From Spirodela intermedia (lineage: Eukaryota > Streptophyta > Magnoliopsida > Alismatales > Araceae), in the NCBI GenBank assembly GCA_902729315.2, contig LR746276.1, positions 2,896,169 through 2,960,168 on the forward strand: DNA of 64,000 nucleotides. Reading direction: 5' to 3'. The translations under genes and the position numbers were made by a program. Each line of letters begins with the position of its first letter. Positions within the stretch are counted from its first letter, which is position 1. Below the pieces are notes generated by a model. It was not told where the DNA came from. It worked only from the letters and a program-made list of their open reading frames with translations, and ran no database searches. Positions 29,574-52,300 of this stretch are shown in pieces.

Positions 29574-29746
29574 GAGCTTGGAAGGCTGCTAATTAAAGCA
29601 AGAGGGTGCGAGGAGCTGAAGAACTTATTGACACTGCAATTAAGCGAAGGAACAGGTAGAGAGACAGAGAGAGAGACAGAGAGACAGAAAGAGAGAAGCA
29701 GAGAGGGGGAGGAGAGGTTGAGAGGGAGAGAGAGAAGACTATCACC

Positions 29747-33606
<3,860 letters not shown>

Positions 33607-34556
33607 AGATGGCCCTTCTCACTAGGGAGTGATCACAAATACCTTGAGGGATCTACCTTATGTATCATGCATATTTTCTTGTAAGTTTGTTTAAACAAGA
33701 ATTGAACGGTTCATTGGGGCTAAGTAGAACACCAAGAGGGGAGGGGGAGGAGGAGGGGAGGGGGAGTGAATTAGTTTCCTATGATTTTTTTTCTTTTATT
33801 ATGTTCTATCAACGAGTGTATATGTCAACACAAGTTCTCACACAACTTCTATGTTTTGAGTATGAGTTTACTTAATCCGTTCTCTCTTTTTATGTAAGAC
33901 CACTAAGGACACGGTTTTTATTCTAGTTCACCCCTCACTAGGCTGTCTACTCTCAAAGGATCCTTACTACCAAAGTTTACTATTTCCTTTTGGAAATATA
34001 TGTTGATTTCACAAGATTAGTGACTCAGTCACACTACTCTAACCTTTATAAATATTATACCCTCCACGGGGTATAATACAAGTATCAACATCACGTGCCT
34101 TAATCAAGCGCACCAGTCTCCTCAAATACCACACCCTTCACAAACGCTAGGAGGATATTAACACCATATGCTTTAGTCCAAATATTTCTCCACTTACCAC
34201 TTAAGTACCTTAGGGCTTAATAGAGAGAATCAACATCTTAAGAAAGAGTTGACTTAAATAACGAATGTAGAATGCGATATCTGATGCAGCTTTCAACTCT
34301 TCATTGAAATATGCAGCAACTTGACTTTTACAAATAGAATATGATCTTCCTTCAAATGTGAATGAATGTATCAGAGATAATTCTCCGCTCAAAATAAATA
34401 AGTCTTCTTCTTCACAAGCTATTTCCTTATATTCTCTAATGCGTTGATCACGTTCTTCCTGGTAAGAACGTCATCAACGCATCAGCGCCAGCCCGTAGTC
34501 GGAAGGTCGATCGATTTCTAGTCGCACGATCCATTTCTTTTTCTCTCTCTTCTCAG
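33607..34556. other. Spacer between the two alpha-dioxygenase copies
   Basis: About 950 bases of AT-rich DNA without a recognisable gene. Homology to copy 1 resumes near 34452 (TTCTTCCTGGTA, the end of exon 1 plus its donor) and continues through intron 1. Between about 33660 and 34450 the sequence resembles neither the promoter nor exon 1 of copy 1. It may be an insertion such as an LTR or other repeat fragment; I could not identify its ends. Confidence 0.5.
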
Positions 34557-35887
34557 ATGATGCATGTCGTCGACAAGCTGGGGTTATGGCACAGGCTGCC
34601 GGTGTTCCTCGGACTCACCTACCTCACCTTCCGCCGGATCATCTACAACAGGCAGAACCTCCTCGCCGTCGGCAAGATCGACTCCGTCGACCCCAACCCC
34701 GACGCCCACCCCTTCCGCTCCGACGACGGCACCTTCACTGACCTCTCCAAGCCCGCAGCCGGCAGCAAGATGACCTTCATCGGGAGGAATATTCTCCCTG
34801 TTGACCAGCAGGGAAAGGTAGCTAGCGGCTCCCACGTTGATCTCCCACTCTGTTTGTATCCGCTGTTGACACGCCTTTGGGCCAGCTTACGGATCCAGAT
34901 CCGTTTGTGGTGGCGACGAAGTTGCTGGAGAGGAAGAGCTTCATCGGGACGGGGAAGCAGTTCAACGTGATCGCCGCCTCCTGGATCCAGTTCATGGTTC
35001 ACGATTGGATAGACCACCTAGAGGCCACCGGCCAGGTGCCCTCTCTCTCTCTAGATCTATAAAAAATAAATAATCCAGTATACATCACATCTCTAAAGGA
35101 AAAATCTGACGAACGGAATTGCTCCCGAAGAAAAATAATTGGGAAGAGCCTTGGCGCGATGCAGTGGACGGAATTGCACGCAGAGCGAGTCATGCGTTAG
35201 AATTCTTCCGCATAAGTTACAAACCCCGGGGCCGAGTAGGGCAATACGACCAAAACCGGCGTCATTGCACATTGGTCCCTCTGCATGCATTCAGACTTTT
35301 GTTGTGCGAACCAAATAAATCTGTTGTCTTTCCCAGCCAAGAAGAAGGCTACAAATGTCTACGTATGTATATGTATTCGTGTATGTATGTGTATGAGTCT
35401 GACTTACCGTGGCCGTGTAGATCGAGCTGACGGCGCCGAAAGAAGTCGCTGGTGGCTGCCCACTGAAGGCCTTCCGGTTCTACGCCACAAAGAGCATCCC
35501 TGTGGGCGCCTCAAGGGCTATCCCAGTCGGCCACAAGAACATCCGAACCTCCTGGTGGTAAGAAGATCTCAGATACGATTGTTCTCCATATTAAGAAAGA
35601 CGGAAAGGGAGAAATGAACAGGGGCTAATCTGCAATGAAGGGACGGGAGCGTGCTCTACGGGAGCGACAAGGTGGTTGGGGCCCGGGTAAGGACGCTCGT
35701 GGACGGCAAGCTGAGTATCGGGGAGGATGGTCTTCTCCTCCACGATGAGCAGGGCCGCGCCGTCAGTGGCGACGTAAAGAATAGCTGGGCCGGCGTCTCG
35801 ATCCTGCAGGCGCTCTTCGTCAAGGAGCACAACGCCGTCTGCGACGCCCTCAAGGTGCAACCCCTTCTTTTCCCTCTTCTCCTTCTT

Positions 35888-35920
<33 letters not shown>

Positions 35921-37659
35921 CCTCCTCCTCCTCCTCCTCATCATCATCATCCTCATCCTCTTGCTAATTGTCACGCTAACGAGCTGGGTCTATCCTCGTG
36001 CAGAAGGAACACCCAGAGTTCAACGACGAGACGTTGTTCCAGTATGCGAGGCTGGTGACGTCGGCGGTGATCGCCAAGATCCACACCATCGACTGGACTG
36101 TGGAGCTCCTCAAGACCGACACCTTGAATGCCGGCATGCATGCCAACTGGTGAGGGCGGCTTCTTCTCCCTCCTTCCCCATCGTATTCATGTTCACGTCC
36201 AGCTTCATACGTTTATGTATATCCTACATCCATATGATAGATGCTCCTCGTATGATTCTAAGAACTTGTGGGCGTCTCTCGCGTAGGTATGGTCTCCTGG
36301 GGAAGAGGTTCAAGAGCATCTTCGGCCACGTTGGAGGAGCCACGCTGGGGCCTGCTTTGGGTGGCCTCGTGGGGCTCAAGGAGCCCAACGATCACGGTGT
36401 CCCCTACTCCCTTACCGAAGAGTTCACGTGCGTGTACAGGATGCATCCTCTCCTCCCGGACACCCTCCAAATCAGGAATATCAATGCCCCCCCGGGCCCC
36501 AACAAGGCCCCCTCTCTACTCAAAGAGTAACTCTCTCTCTCCCTCTCCCTCTCTCTCCTTCCTAATGAAAAGTAAGAGCTTTTGGATGCGCCCGAATTGT
36601 CCAATGGCTGCTTGACTTTGTGAGTAATTTCTCTTTGCAATGAGCAGTATCAAAATGGAGGAACTGATTGGAATAAAAGGAGAGAAAACTCTAAGCCAGG
36701 TGGGATTCGAGAGACAGCTAGTGTCCATGGGGCATCAAGCTTGCGGCGGGCTTGAGCTCTGGAACTACCCCACATTCCTCAGGGACCTCATCGTGCAGAA
36801 CACTGACGGAAGTGAGAGGCCAGATAACGTGGATCTTCCGACTCTCGAAGGTAATGCTCGATATAATCTATCGTAGGACAATTCTTTTGTTTCTGGATTA
36901 TTCATTTTTTTTGTCTAGGGATTAGGTTTCTGAAGGGTTTGCTGTTATTGACTGTGCAGTGTACCGTGATCGAGAGAGAGGGGTCGCCAGATACAACCAG
37001 TTCCGGAGGAGTATGCTGATGATCCCCATTTCTAGCTGGGAAGACTTGACCGATAATGCCGAGGCCATAAAGACCCTGAAAGAGGTCTACGGGGACGATG
37101 TGGAGAAGCTCGATCTCATCGTGGGTCTCATGGCGGAGAAGAAGATCAAGGGATTCGCGATAAGCGAGACGGCCTTCTTCATATTTCTCATCATGGCCTC
37201 CAGGTACTAGTACTAACCTAATCTCCCATAGATTCATCGAGTTGGTTTGTTAATATTACAATTCAGGATCTTATGTTATGCTCGAACACAGTCTGAAGAT
37301 GGGTTAAGCCTCTCTCTCTCTCTCTCTCTCTCTGAACCAACCCATTTTCTGGGCCTTTTACGAGACACCTGCCAGCGAGAAATGGGGATCATTAGAAGCC
37401 CACTGATGTGAAATATGGTATTTGCTCTTGTAGGCGGTTGCAAGCTGATAGATTCTTCACAAGTCACTTCAACGAGCAGGCATACACCAAGAAGGGGTTT
37501 GAATGGGTCAACAAGACAGAAAGCCTGAAGGACGTCATCAACCGCCACTACCCAGAGATCAATAAAAAGTGGATGAACTCCACTAGTGGCTTCTCTGTGT
37601 GGGACGCTTCCCCGGAGAAGGCTAACTGGGTACCACTCTACCTGAGGATCCCCAGGTGA
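34557..37659 (+). CDS. Alpha-dioxygenase, second tandem copy lacking exon 1
   Basis: Exons 2-10 are all present with intact splice sites and frame: 34557-34817, 34886-35035, 35421-35557, 35641-35854, 36004-36149, 36287-36526, 36648-36850, 36960-37203 and 37434-37659. They give 606 codons plus stop. No exon 1 is visible. Copy 1 exon 1 (28 codons) has only its last three codons and donor matched here (34450-34460), and the frame leading into them meets a stop with no ATG. However, exon 2 begins ATGATG where copy 1 has GTGGTG, so translation could start at 34557 and lose just the N-terminal 28 residues. Haem and catalytic residues persist (His126, Tyr353, His356 by that start). It is either an N-terminally shortened enzyme, a gene with a new distant first exon, or an early pseudogene. 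A poly(A) signal follows. Confidence 0.85.
35861..35962 (+). repeat. TTC/CTC/CAT trinucleotide tracts in DOX copy 2 intron 5
   Basis: Successive runs of CTT, CTC and CAT triplets fill most of intron 5 (35855-36003). The same intron in copy 1 (31338-31422) is only 85 bases with a short TTC stretch, so the expansion came after duplication or was lost from copy 1. Confidence 0.85.
37309..37333 (+). repeat. (CT)n microsatellite in DOX copy 2 intron 9
   Basis: About 12 CT units, the shorter counterpart of the copy 1 tract at 32964-33024. Confidence 0.9.
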
Positions 37660-38101
37660 AGACGGCCTTCCTCTCTAGGGAGTGATCAGAAATGCCACGA
37701 GGGATCTGCCTTTATACACCGCCCTTCTTTTTTTATTTAGGGTTGTTTAAACCACAGTTTCATAGTCATAATGTGATCCTTGTCGAGTTCATTTTTGCCT
37801 GTTGTTTTCTTAAAAAACAATAAAGAAGTTCTACTTTCTCTCTCTCTCTCTCTAGAAAATGGAAGGTTTCACTTTACAAAAACAGTTGGTACCTATTCAG
37901 CCAAGAACAGGAAAACTACTCGATTTCCAACCAAATAAAGAGCAGCAAGATGATCCAAATTACAGACCACACAAAAACGCAGTGCTACAATGGAAACATT
38001 TCGACTACAAAACTACTACAATGAGAAAATGAAACAGATGAATAGACTCTCATAGCTCACTTTATAAAAGTTCTGCCTTTCTACCTTCAGATGTCTTTCG
38101 T
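37660..38101. other. Convergent 3' region of DOX copy 2 and HEMC
   Basis: About 440 bases shared by two 3' untranslated regions that face each other. Apart from the candidate poly(A) signal and a short CT tract near 37840, nothing else is recognisable. Confidence 0.55.
37819..37824 (+). terminator. Candidate poly(A) signal of DOX copy 2
   Basis: AATAAA lies 160 bases after the stop codon, a normal plant distance. Confidence 0.45.
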
Positions 38102-44826
<6,725 letters not shown>

Positions 44827-46355
44827 GGTGGTTGTGACGGCAACAGCGAAACCCACCGACCCGAGGAGGAGGAGGAGGAGGAGGAGGAAGAGGAAGAGGA
44901 GCAGGAGCAGGAGCAGGAGCAGATGAGGGTGGGAGGATGAACCGGGTAACTGACGAAGGCCCTCTCTGGGTGGTGATGGGCGACGATTAGCCGATGACAC
45001 TGGGTTCGTACGAAACAGTACGCATTGTTATAATACCTACCAATGAAAATGATTTAGGAAGGACCCAATCTCATGTGAGGTCGCGGATCTTTCATTTCCT
45101 TAGTGATGCGTACAGGATACGTGTACATTTAGATGTACTAAAGAAGTATCCACATTCACTCCAGATAACGTCAGTGGATAGACCAATCACATCGCGATCC
45201 GCCACTTTTCCTAGTTGTTGTTATCGTGCGCTTATAACTATTTATTCAAAAACAGATTATCATTATTCATTTTATTACTAAAATAGAAAATCGAGATTTA
45301 GATACTTTAAAATACCGTTAAAGGATAAAAAACTGAGTTAAATAAATAATAATTTATTATTATGAATAATGAAAATTATGATCTAATGGGCCTCATGTAC
45401 CCTCCCCCTTTCTCCGCACATGAGTAGACGTCGGTCAAATTTCCAGAAGAAAAAGCCAAACCAAATACATGGGCCCAGATTTTTATAATAAATATAGGAT
45501 TTTTCTTCATAAATAATCCTTGTGATTTGATGTCTACTGAGATTAGAAACAAGGTAAAATAGCCTCAATATTTTTTTAAAAAATAATCTTAACACTTTTC
45601 TATTTAATTTAAATTTGATCCAAACCCATTTATTATTCTTTTGTGGATCCGGTGTTTTTAATTACATAATAAAATATTAAATCCTGGAAAAATACGAATA
45701 TAGTCCCTTCCTAAAGACTTCGCTCAATGGGCCCCACTAAAATTCAGTTTTTAAATGTGAACAATTATATTTATTTCAGCACAACATAAATTTCTAATTC
45801 TTAGTTAATTCCTCACTCATTTATTATTGCCATGTGGGCACGTCACCTAATGAAGAGATGGATTATTTTTATTTTTTAAGTAATGATAATAATTTTTGAA
45901 TATTGGTCAAGGGTTTGGCAATAATATTTTGTTTCAATCAACCATAATTTCTCATTCTTTCAGTTATTTATTATTCCAAAAAATCGCTTGAAAAATGTTC
46001 CATGAGCTTCTTCTTTTTTTATCTGCACATCATGCCGAATTAAAGAGATACTTATTAATTTTTAATTAATAATATTATTCTTGGCTAAATTCTTCGATAA
46101 TTTCTTATACGGAAAGCTCATTGTAGAACTAAACGTCAGGGTCACCCCGCTCTCAGCTGTCGATCGGTGATCGTACGGTGGAGATAAATCACAGTAGGGC
46201 CCGCTGACTGTCACTGGACTGCCGTCTTCCCCATCGAGAACAGTTTGCTGCAGAAGCCTCCGTGGCACTGGCGGAGGTCGCAAAGGGAGGAAGAAGCGAA
46301 CATTAGGAACCCGGGGGGAAGGGGGGGTGGACGCCGGAGCGGAGCCCTGGGGAAG
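44827..46355. other. Head-to-head region between HEMC and EXO84C
   Basis: About 1.5 kb between divergent start codons. Both edges are GC-rich (likely leaders) and the centre (45240-46080) is AT-rich. No gene is recognisable. Confidence 0.6.
44863..44922 (-). repeat. CTC/CTG triplet repeat in the HEMC 5' leader
   Basis: About 20 triplets, GAG/GGA then GCAGGA on the plus strand, lie 37-96 bases upstream of the HEMC ATG. Read on the minus strand in the HEMC frame they give an uninterrupted Leu-rich stretch, but no ATG precedes it. Confidence 0.9.
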
Positions 46356-49300
46356 ATGGAGAGCAGCGAGGAGGAGGATGACTTCATGTCGCACGAATGG
46401 ATCACGCCCCAGTCCCACATCAACTCTGTCTACCAGTCCCACACGGAAAAGGTATCGCCGTCGAACGAAAGATCACGCGAGTATCGTCCTATTCCCCTCC
46501 ACTCTAATTTTTTGAGGATTTCCCGTTCGTCGAGAGGTTAGTTCGTATCCGTTGTGTTCTGCTTTTCAATCTTTTTTTTTTCGTACATTTGAATCTTGCT
46601 TTCTACGTGAACCCGGGGGATCTTCAGACATTGTCTTTCTCTGTTTATGAATGGGACGATTTGGCAGTGGGTGAAATTTTGGATTTTTCAACCTGGAAAT
46701 CCTTACCATTTCTGTCTAGCTCTATTTCTTTGTAATTCTGGTAACGGAAATTCTGGGGTTGAATATATTATGGTATACTGTGTTTTTTTCATTAGACTGC
46801 TCGACTCTCTATCGTGCTTTGCATATGAAGAGCCTATACTCCTGAATAGAGGAGCGTAAGTATGTACTGTGTTCGCCATGATGGTTTCTTTCGGAAGGTG
46901 CTATAGCCTTGCAAGAGGTAGTTGGAAACGTGGGGATTTAGGGAGCAGTCAGAAATGTCGAATATTGCCTAAGGGCTGAAAAAAAACCAAATGTGTGTAA
47001 AATTAACTAGAAGAAGTCTCGAGAGGAGGCTGTACTCAGTTGTTGAGAAAGTGCTTTTTTTTCCGAGTTAATGTCATCTGTCAGCTAACAAAGAATGAGA
47101 ACAATGCTGGAGCTTTGGCCTTACAACAATGGACTTAGTGGGACAGAAAGCAGTGGGCCTGGCCTTGTTTAAAATGGTCGCAGATTTCTGTTTGTACATA
47201 GTTAAGAGTTAAAAATGTTTCATAACAAGCGATAGTTTTATGTTTAATATCCATGTGCAATGGTGGAGCCAAAATCGTTGTGTAGGGAGAGAAGGTACCG
47301 AAATAATTTCACATACGAGTCTATTATCAAGTCTTTTAGACATATATCTTATATATGCTTTGTCAAGGCCTTAAGGATTAGATACTGTATATCTACTATG
47401 GTGTACATAAATTTACCTGGGCTAGATGGAGCTTCCCTCGTTGCATACACTCTGTCCTTGTTAAAGTCTCATTTAATCCTTCTTGAAATCGACCTATGAT
47501 TAGTTGTTTTCTTATAGCCTAGCTTAAGTTGATGGCATGGATTTATCAAAAAATTATTTAACAATTATATGTGAATCATTTTTTTCTAGATGAATAAACC
47601 CTTAGGGATGTAAAAAAAAAATCCTTTTCATAAAAATAATTCACTTGAATGTTAACTCCTTTCAATCATCTAAAGTAATAGCACTAGTCTCATGTGGTTG
47701 ATGTGTAAATTTAGTTATATTGTCGGTACAGTGTTGAGCTGGAGCGCTAAGCTATGATATAGTGCACGTTTTAATAAAATTTTCCCTTTTTACTGTATTC
47801 TTTCATTTTTCTTTGAGATTCTTAGTTGTAAAACACAAATGCATGATACTGAGGATCCGGATGCTTTTGGTTTTTCATTTTTCCTGTGTGAGCTGGTGGT
47901 GTTGCCTAGTCTTTTCACTTCTTTTCTCAGCTCCTGTTCTTTCTCCGAATGAAAGAATAGGAAATATCTTTTGCCTAAAATTTCTGTCTCTGTCATGTGC
48001 ATCATCAGGATTGCCGTAATCCAAATCTTTCATTTGAAGTGTATCCAGCCATTCCTTTAGTCTATGAATGCATCCTCTTTAATATGGTTTCAGGTAGATT
48101 TGGCCATTTACTTTCCCTATGCATTAAAGGATTGTCTCTGTACATGATTGCTGCATCCAATTCTGCTTCTAATATCAGTTATGTTTATTATTTATTATTT
48201 TTAACTACTTCTGGTGTATTTTATTAGCAGGTATATTTTGATGTCGAAACTACTTTGTAATTTAGTTCATTTAGAATTTTTGAACTGACACTAGATCTAA
48301 ATTATTGCAAGTATATTTCTTCTTCTTCTAGATATTTTGAAACTATTGATGCATTTTATCATTTTTTTTTTGGGATGCCATTTTAATTGCTCTCCATCCC
48401 TGGTGATTCATCAGCATTTCCCTATATTTTCATTGGATTTTTTTTTAGGGTACCTTTTTTCATCATTTTCTGTACCTTGTAGGAAAGAGATTCGGGTATA
48501 TAATCAATGTTATTGTGGTGCCACAATGCATGATCTCATCGTTAGCCATCTATTATCAGCATCAGACTCCTGGAAAAAAAAGGAGAAAACTAGTTTTTTT
48601 TTTGGCAGAATTTATCTCGACTGTTATTGTTGTATATATTCTTGATATGATGATGTTCACCTTTAGCTGAGTCATGCAACTGAGTATTGCATAATTGCAA
48701 CTTCAGAATATTTATGTGCATTTTTTCTTATCTAGGGAATTAGGAAACTTTGTTCTGATCTTTTAGATCTAAAGGATGCCGTTGAAGGCCTTTGTGGAAA
48801 TATGCACATGAAATACCTGTCTTTTCTCAGGTAATGTCTTCCATATTATGTATTGCCCCCATTAAACTGGAATGCCGGTATGAGATACTTTTGAAACTTA
48901 TTTCTTTATCTTTGAGGATACCAGATATGGGATTTTGTATCATATTGCTGTCTTAGTTGACAATGGGTTCGCAGCAGTTGGGAAGTTATTCTGCATCAGA
49001 ATTGGTTTGGTCAAGGAATATTTTCTATTTCTTATTTTTTAGTGTCCTTTTCTAAAACAATGAAGATGCTTCGTCTGACACTCTGGAGTTCATACATTTC
49101 TAAAACAATTCCAGTTTCTTTTCATGTTGCCTTTCTTTATCATGTTTGAATAATACAGTGTGGAAATCATAAACATTTGTTTTGCTTCGTACTTCATTGT
49201 CTGTTCATTCTACTTTTATAGTTCCTGAGGTCAAGGTTTATGTTCGTTAACGTCTCCTGCCATATTCATTCATGCTCTACATCATATTGTTCATGTTGTA

Positions 49301-52300
49301 GTTTCATGATGCTATTTATCCGTCATCTATATTCCATTCATAATTATCATATTTCATTGGTCATTCTAGGAAGTATAAAACAACTAGAAGGTATGTCTAC
49401 CCCCCTAAGTATCCATTCTTTCTTTTCTTTTTTTGGCTAACATAACAATGACCTATTCATTCACAGCTTTTCATTTATTATCTCCCCTGCGTAATTTTTA
49501 TGTCTTAATCTCGTTTAGTATTCTTCGTAGGCCACAGCCGAGCTACATCGTTATTTTTTTCTTTCATTTATTTCATTTTCTAGTTTTACTTAGTCAGGGT
49601 GTGGACCGACTTGCATGTCATAGCTCACATCATTCTGGTCCTTTTGTCTCTGTAAGCCCTTATACCTTGGATAGTATTGGACTTGGTCTCTATGTCTTAT
49701 AGCTTATCTCCTAGCCATGTCAGCATAAGTGGACTCTTGCAGCCAACTGTATTGTGGCCAAGGAAGTCCACGCCTGTCAACGTTCGTTTCCTACTTGGTT
49801 CTATCATGAGAAACTCGAGATTGACACAAATCATGTAGTAGACATACGCCATAAACCTTAAGGACCAACCACATGCGGCATCAATTGTAGGGTGCAGTGT
49901 CACAGCATGGATTATCCTAGAGATTATTGTCACAGCAAGTTTTATCCTTTAAACTTGCTGCTTCTTTATCCTTTGTCATAGTGTATTAGCTTCTACACAT
50001 CGACCCAAAAGATATAAAGTATACATGGACCTAGATGACCTAAGATATTCATAGACCCAAAGGACCTAAGATAGGTCTTACGTACGTTGGTTGATATGCA
50101 TACACCTATACCTGGGGTAGTGGGAACAAGGGGTAGACTGGAGGAGGAAAAAGGGTAGAACCGGGAGAGGGAAGGGAGGAAATAAAGTGTACACAGAGAG
50201 GACAAGGAGAACACACTGATAATTTATTTTTCATCAAATTCTGCTACTGCTCAAAGGCCACATGGGCTTGTCTAAAAATGACCTTTATCTGTTTAGGTAT
50301 CCTCTTGTGGGAAGGGGGGGGGAGGGGGGGTTCATTTCATTTCTGTCGCCTACTGTAGTGCTGTAGTTTAGGCTTTTACGTAGTTGGGGTATAGTTATCA
50401 TTCTCTTAGGAGTTGTCTACCACCTTGCTGACAGTGTATTATAGTTTCCATTATTGTTCACATATTATCTTTCTCTTTAGAATTGCTGACCACTGGGTAA
50501 ACTCTATGACTACATCCCATTTTTATGAAGTGAAAGTAGAGTCCCTCTTTGAAGAGAAGTATAAAACTGAATGTAGGGATTTTCTTCCAATGTATGAATT
50601 ATTTCAGGCTTTTCGTTCTTTTAGTACTCATTCCTTCCCTTCTGACTTAATCAGGATATCTGAAGAGGTAAAGGAAATAAAACAAGAGTTGATTGATCTT
50701 CATAAACATGTATCTTCTCAGGGGATTCTTGTTCAGGATCTTATCAATGGTGTCTGCCATGAGATAGAGGAGTGGAATAAATGTAGCACAGATCCTGATC
50801 TCGGAGAAGACATTAAAGCTTGTGTTCTTGAAGATCTATTCTCTCCCGAAAATCAGCATGCCAGGGCTGTATTTTTTGAAAATATAGATATTCTCTTGGC
50901 AGAGCATAAAACTGAAGAAGCACTCCAGGCTTTTGAAGTAGAAGGAAAAAGGACAGCTCAAGCTGATGAATCTGGGGAACATGCATCCACCATCGATTCA
51001 TCTTATAAGGAAGCATTGTTGAAAAGAAAGGCGATGCTTGCGGATCAACTGGTTGGGATTATTGAACAACCAACTGTTGGCAATGCTGAAATGAAGAAAG
51101 CATTGTTAGGTTTGGTTAAACTTGGGAAAGGTCCTCTGGGTCATAAGCTGTTTTTGAAAAAATATGGTTCCCGTTTGCAGAAAAGTATTGAAGCTTTTCT
51201 CCCGTCATGTTCAGTTTATGCAGAAACCTATACGGCAACTCTTTCACAGCTTGTGTTCTCTACGATCTCACTTGTAAAAAGGGAGTCTTGTAACATTTTT
51301 GGTGATTCACCTACCTACACAAATAAAATTGTGCAGTGGGCCGAGTACGAAATAGAATCATTCGTGAGGATAGTAAAAGAAAATGGACCTTTATCTGATT
51401 CTACTTCTGCTCTTCGCTCTGTAAGCATCTGTATGGAGGCTACTTTTCATCACTGCTCACTCTTGGAATCTCAAGGACTCAAGTTCTCAAAGTTGGTCAT
51501 GGTGCTCTTGCGTCCTTATGTGGAAGAGGTACTCGATATGAACTTCAGAAGAGCTCGAAGAAGAATTCTTGACTTCTCAGGAATTGATGACACGGTCCTA
51601 TTGGTATCCTCTATGGGTTCACCATTTCCTGAAGTTTCAGAATCAGGCATCTTGCTTGCTAACAATGGAAAGAAGTTCATATCTATTGTTGTTGTAAGTT
51701 GTTTCATTACTTATCCCTTAACATTGATACTTCTGATTTGGTTATAGAGATTTTGGCAGAAAATTTATGACCAATTCTCATTTCACTATATAACTAACTG
51801 TTTGTGAAATTCGGAACACCTGCTTGTGAACTCTGATTCGGCTAATTTATCTGCTTTTCTCATGGTGCCTATAAGTTGCGAATCCGCTTTTGGTTCTTGT
51901 TAGTAGTGGAAAGATAACTTTCGTTGTTATCATTGCTCTATGTCTTCTGTTACATCAAGTGTAATTTATATAATTTTTTTAAATAAAATTTAATTAGTAT
52001 ATATGGGGATAAAAAATATTACCTGCAACCTAAAATATCAATCCTTCTTTGATTTGCAAAGATTTTTTACTCCAGCGTTGTCATCTGTTTGAGAATTTGA
52101 TAATATCCCTCTATCAGATTTTTCTCTAAAATGTAGTTGATGCAGTAAACTTTGAACCTAGTATGTGATAAGATTAACCTGATGATTTGAAATATATCAG
52201 GTCTTTATTCAAATCCTGCCTTTATTGCTATATGCCAAGCCTCGTCTCAATAAATTCCGTATATGTTGAATTTGGTTTATGGCAGTCTTCGGTTATGTTG

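Larger units (their letters stand above)
26013..29746. other. Intergenic region before the alpha-dioxygenase pair
   Basis: About 3.7 kb without a recognisable gene. It holds several CT- or GA-rich microsatellites (listed separately). The last 450 bases are purine-rich and probably form the promoter and 5' leader of the first alpha-dioxygenase gene. Frames at 26649-26858 and 27286-27471 have plausible codons but no family match or splice context that I recognise. Confidence 0.55.
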
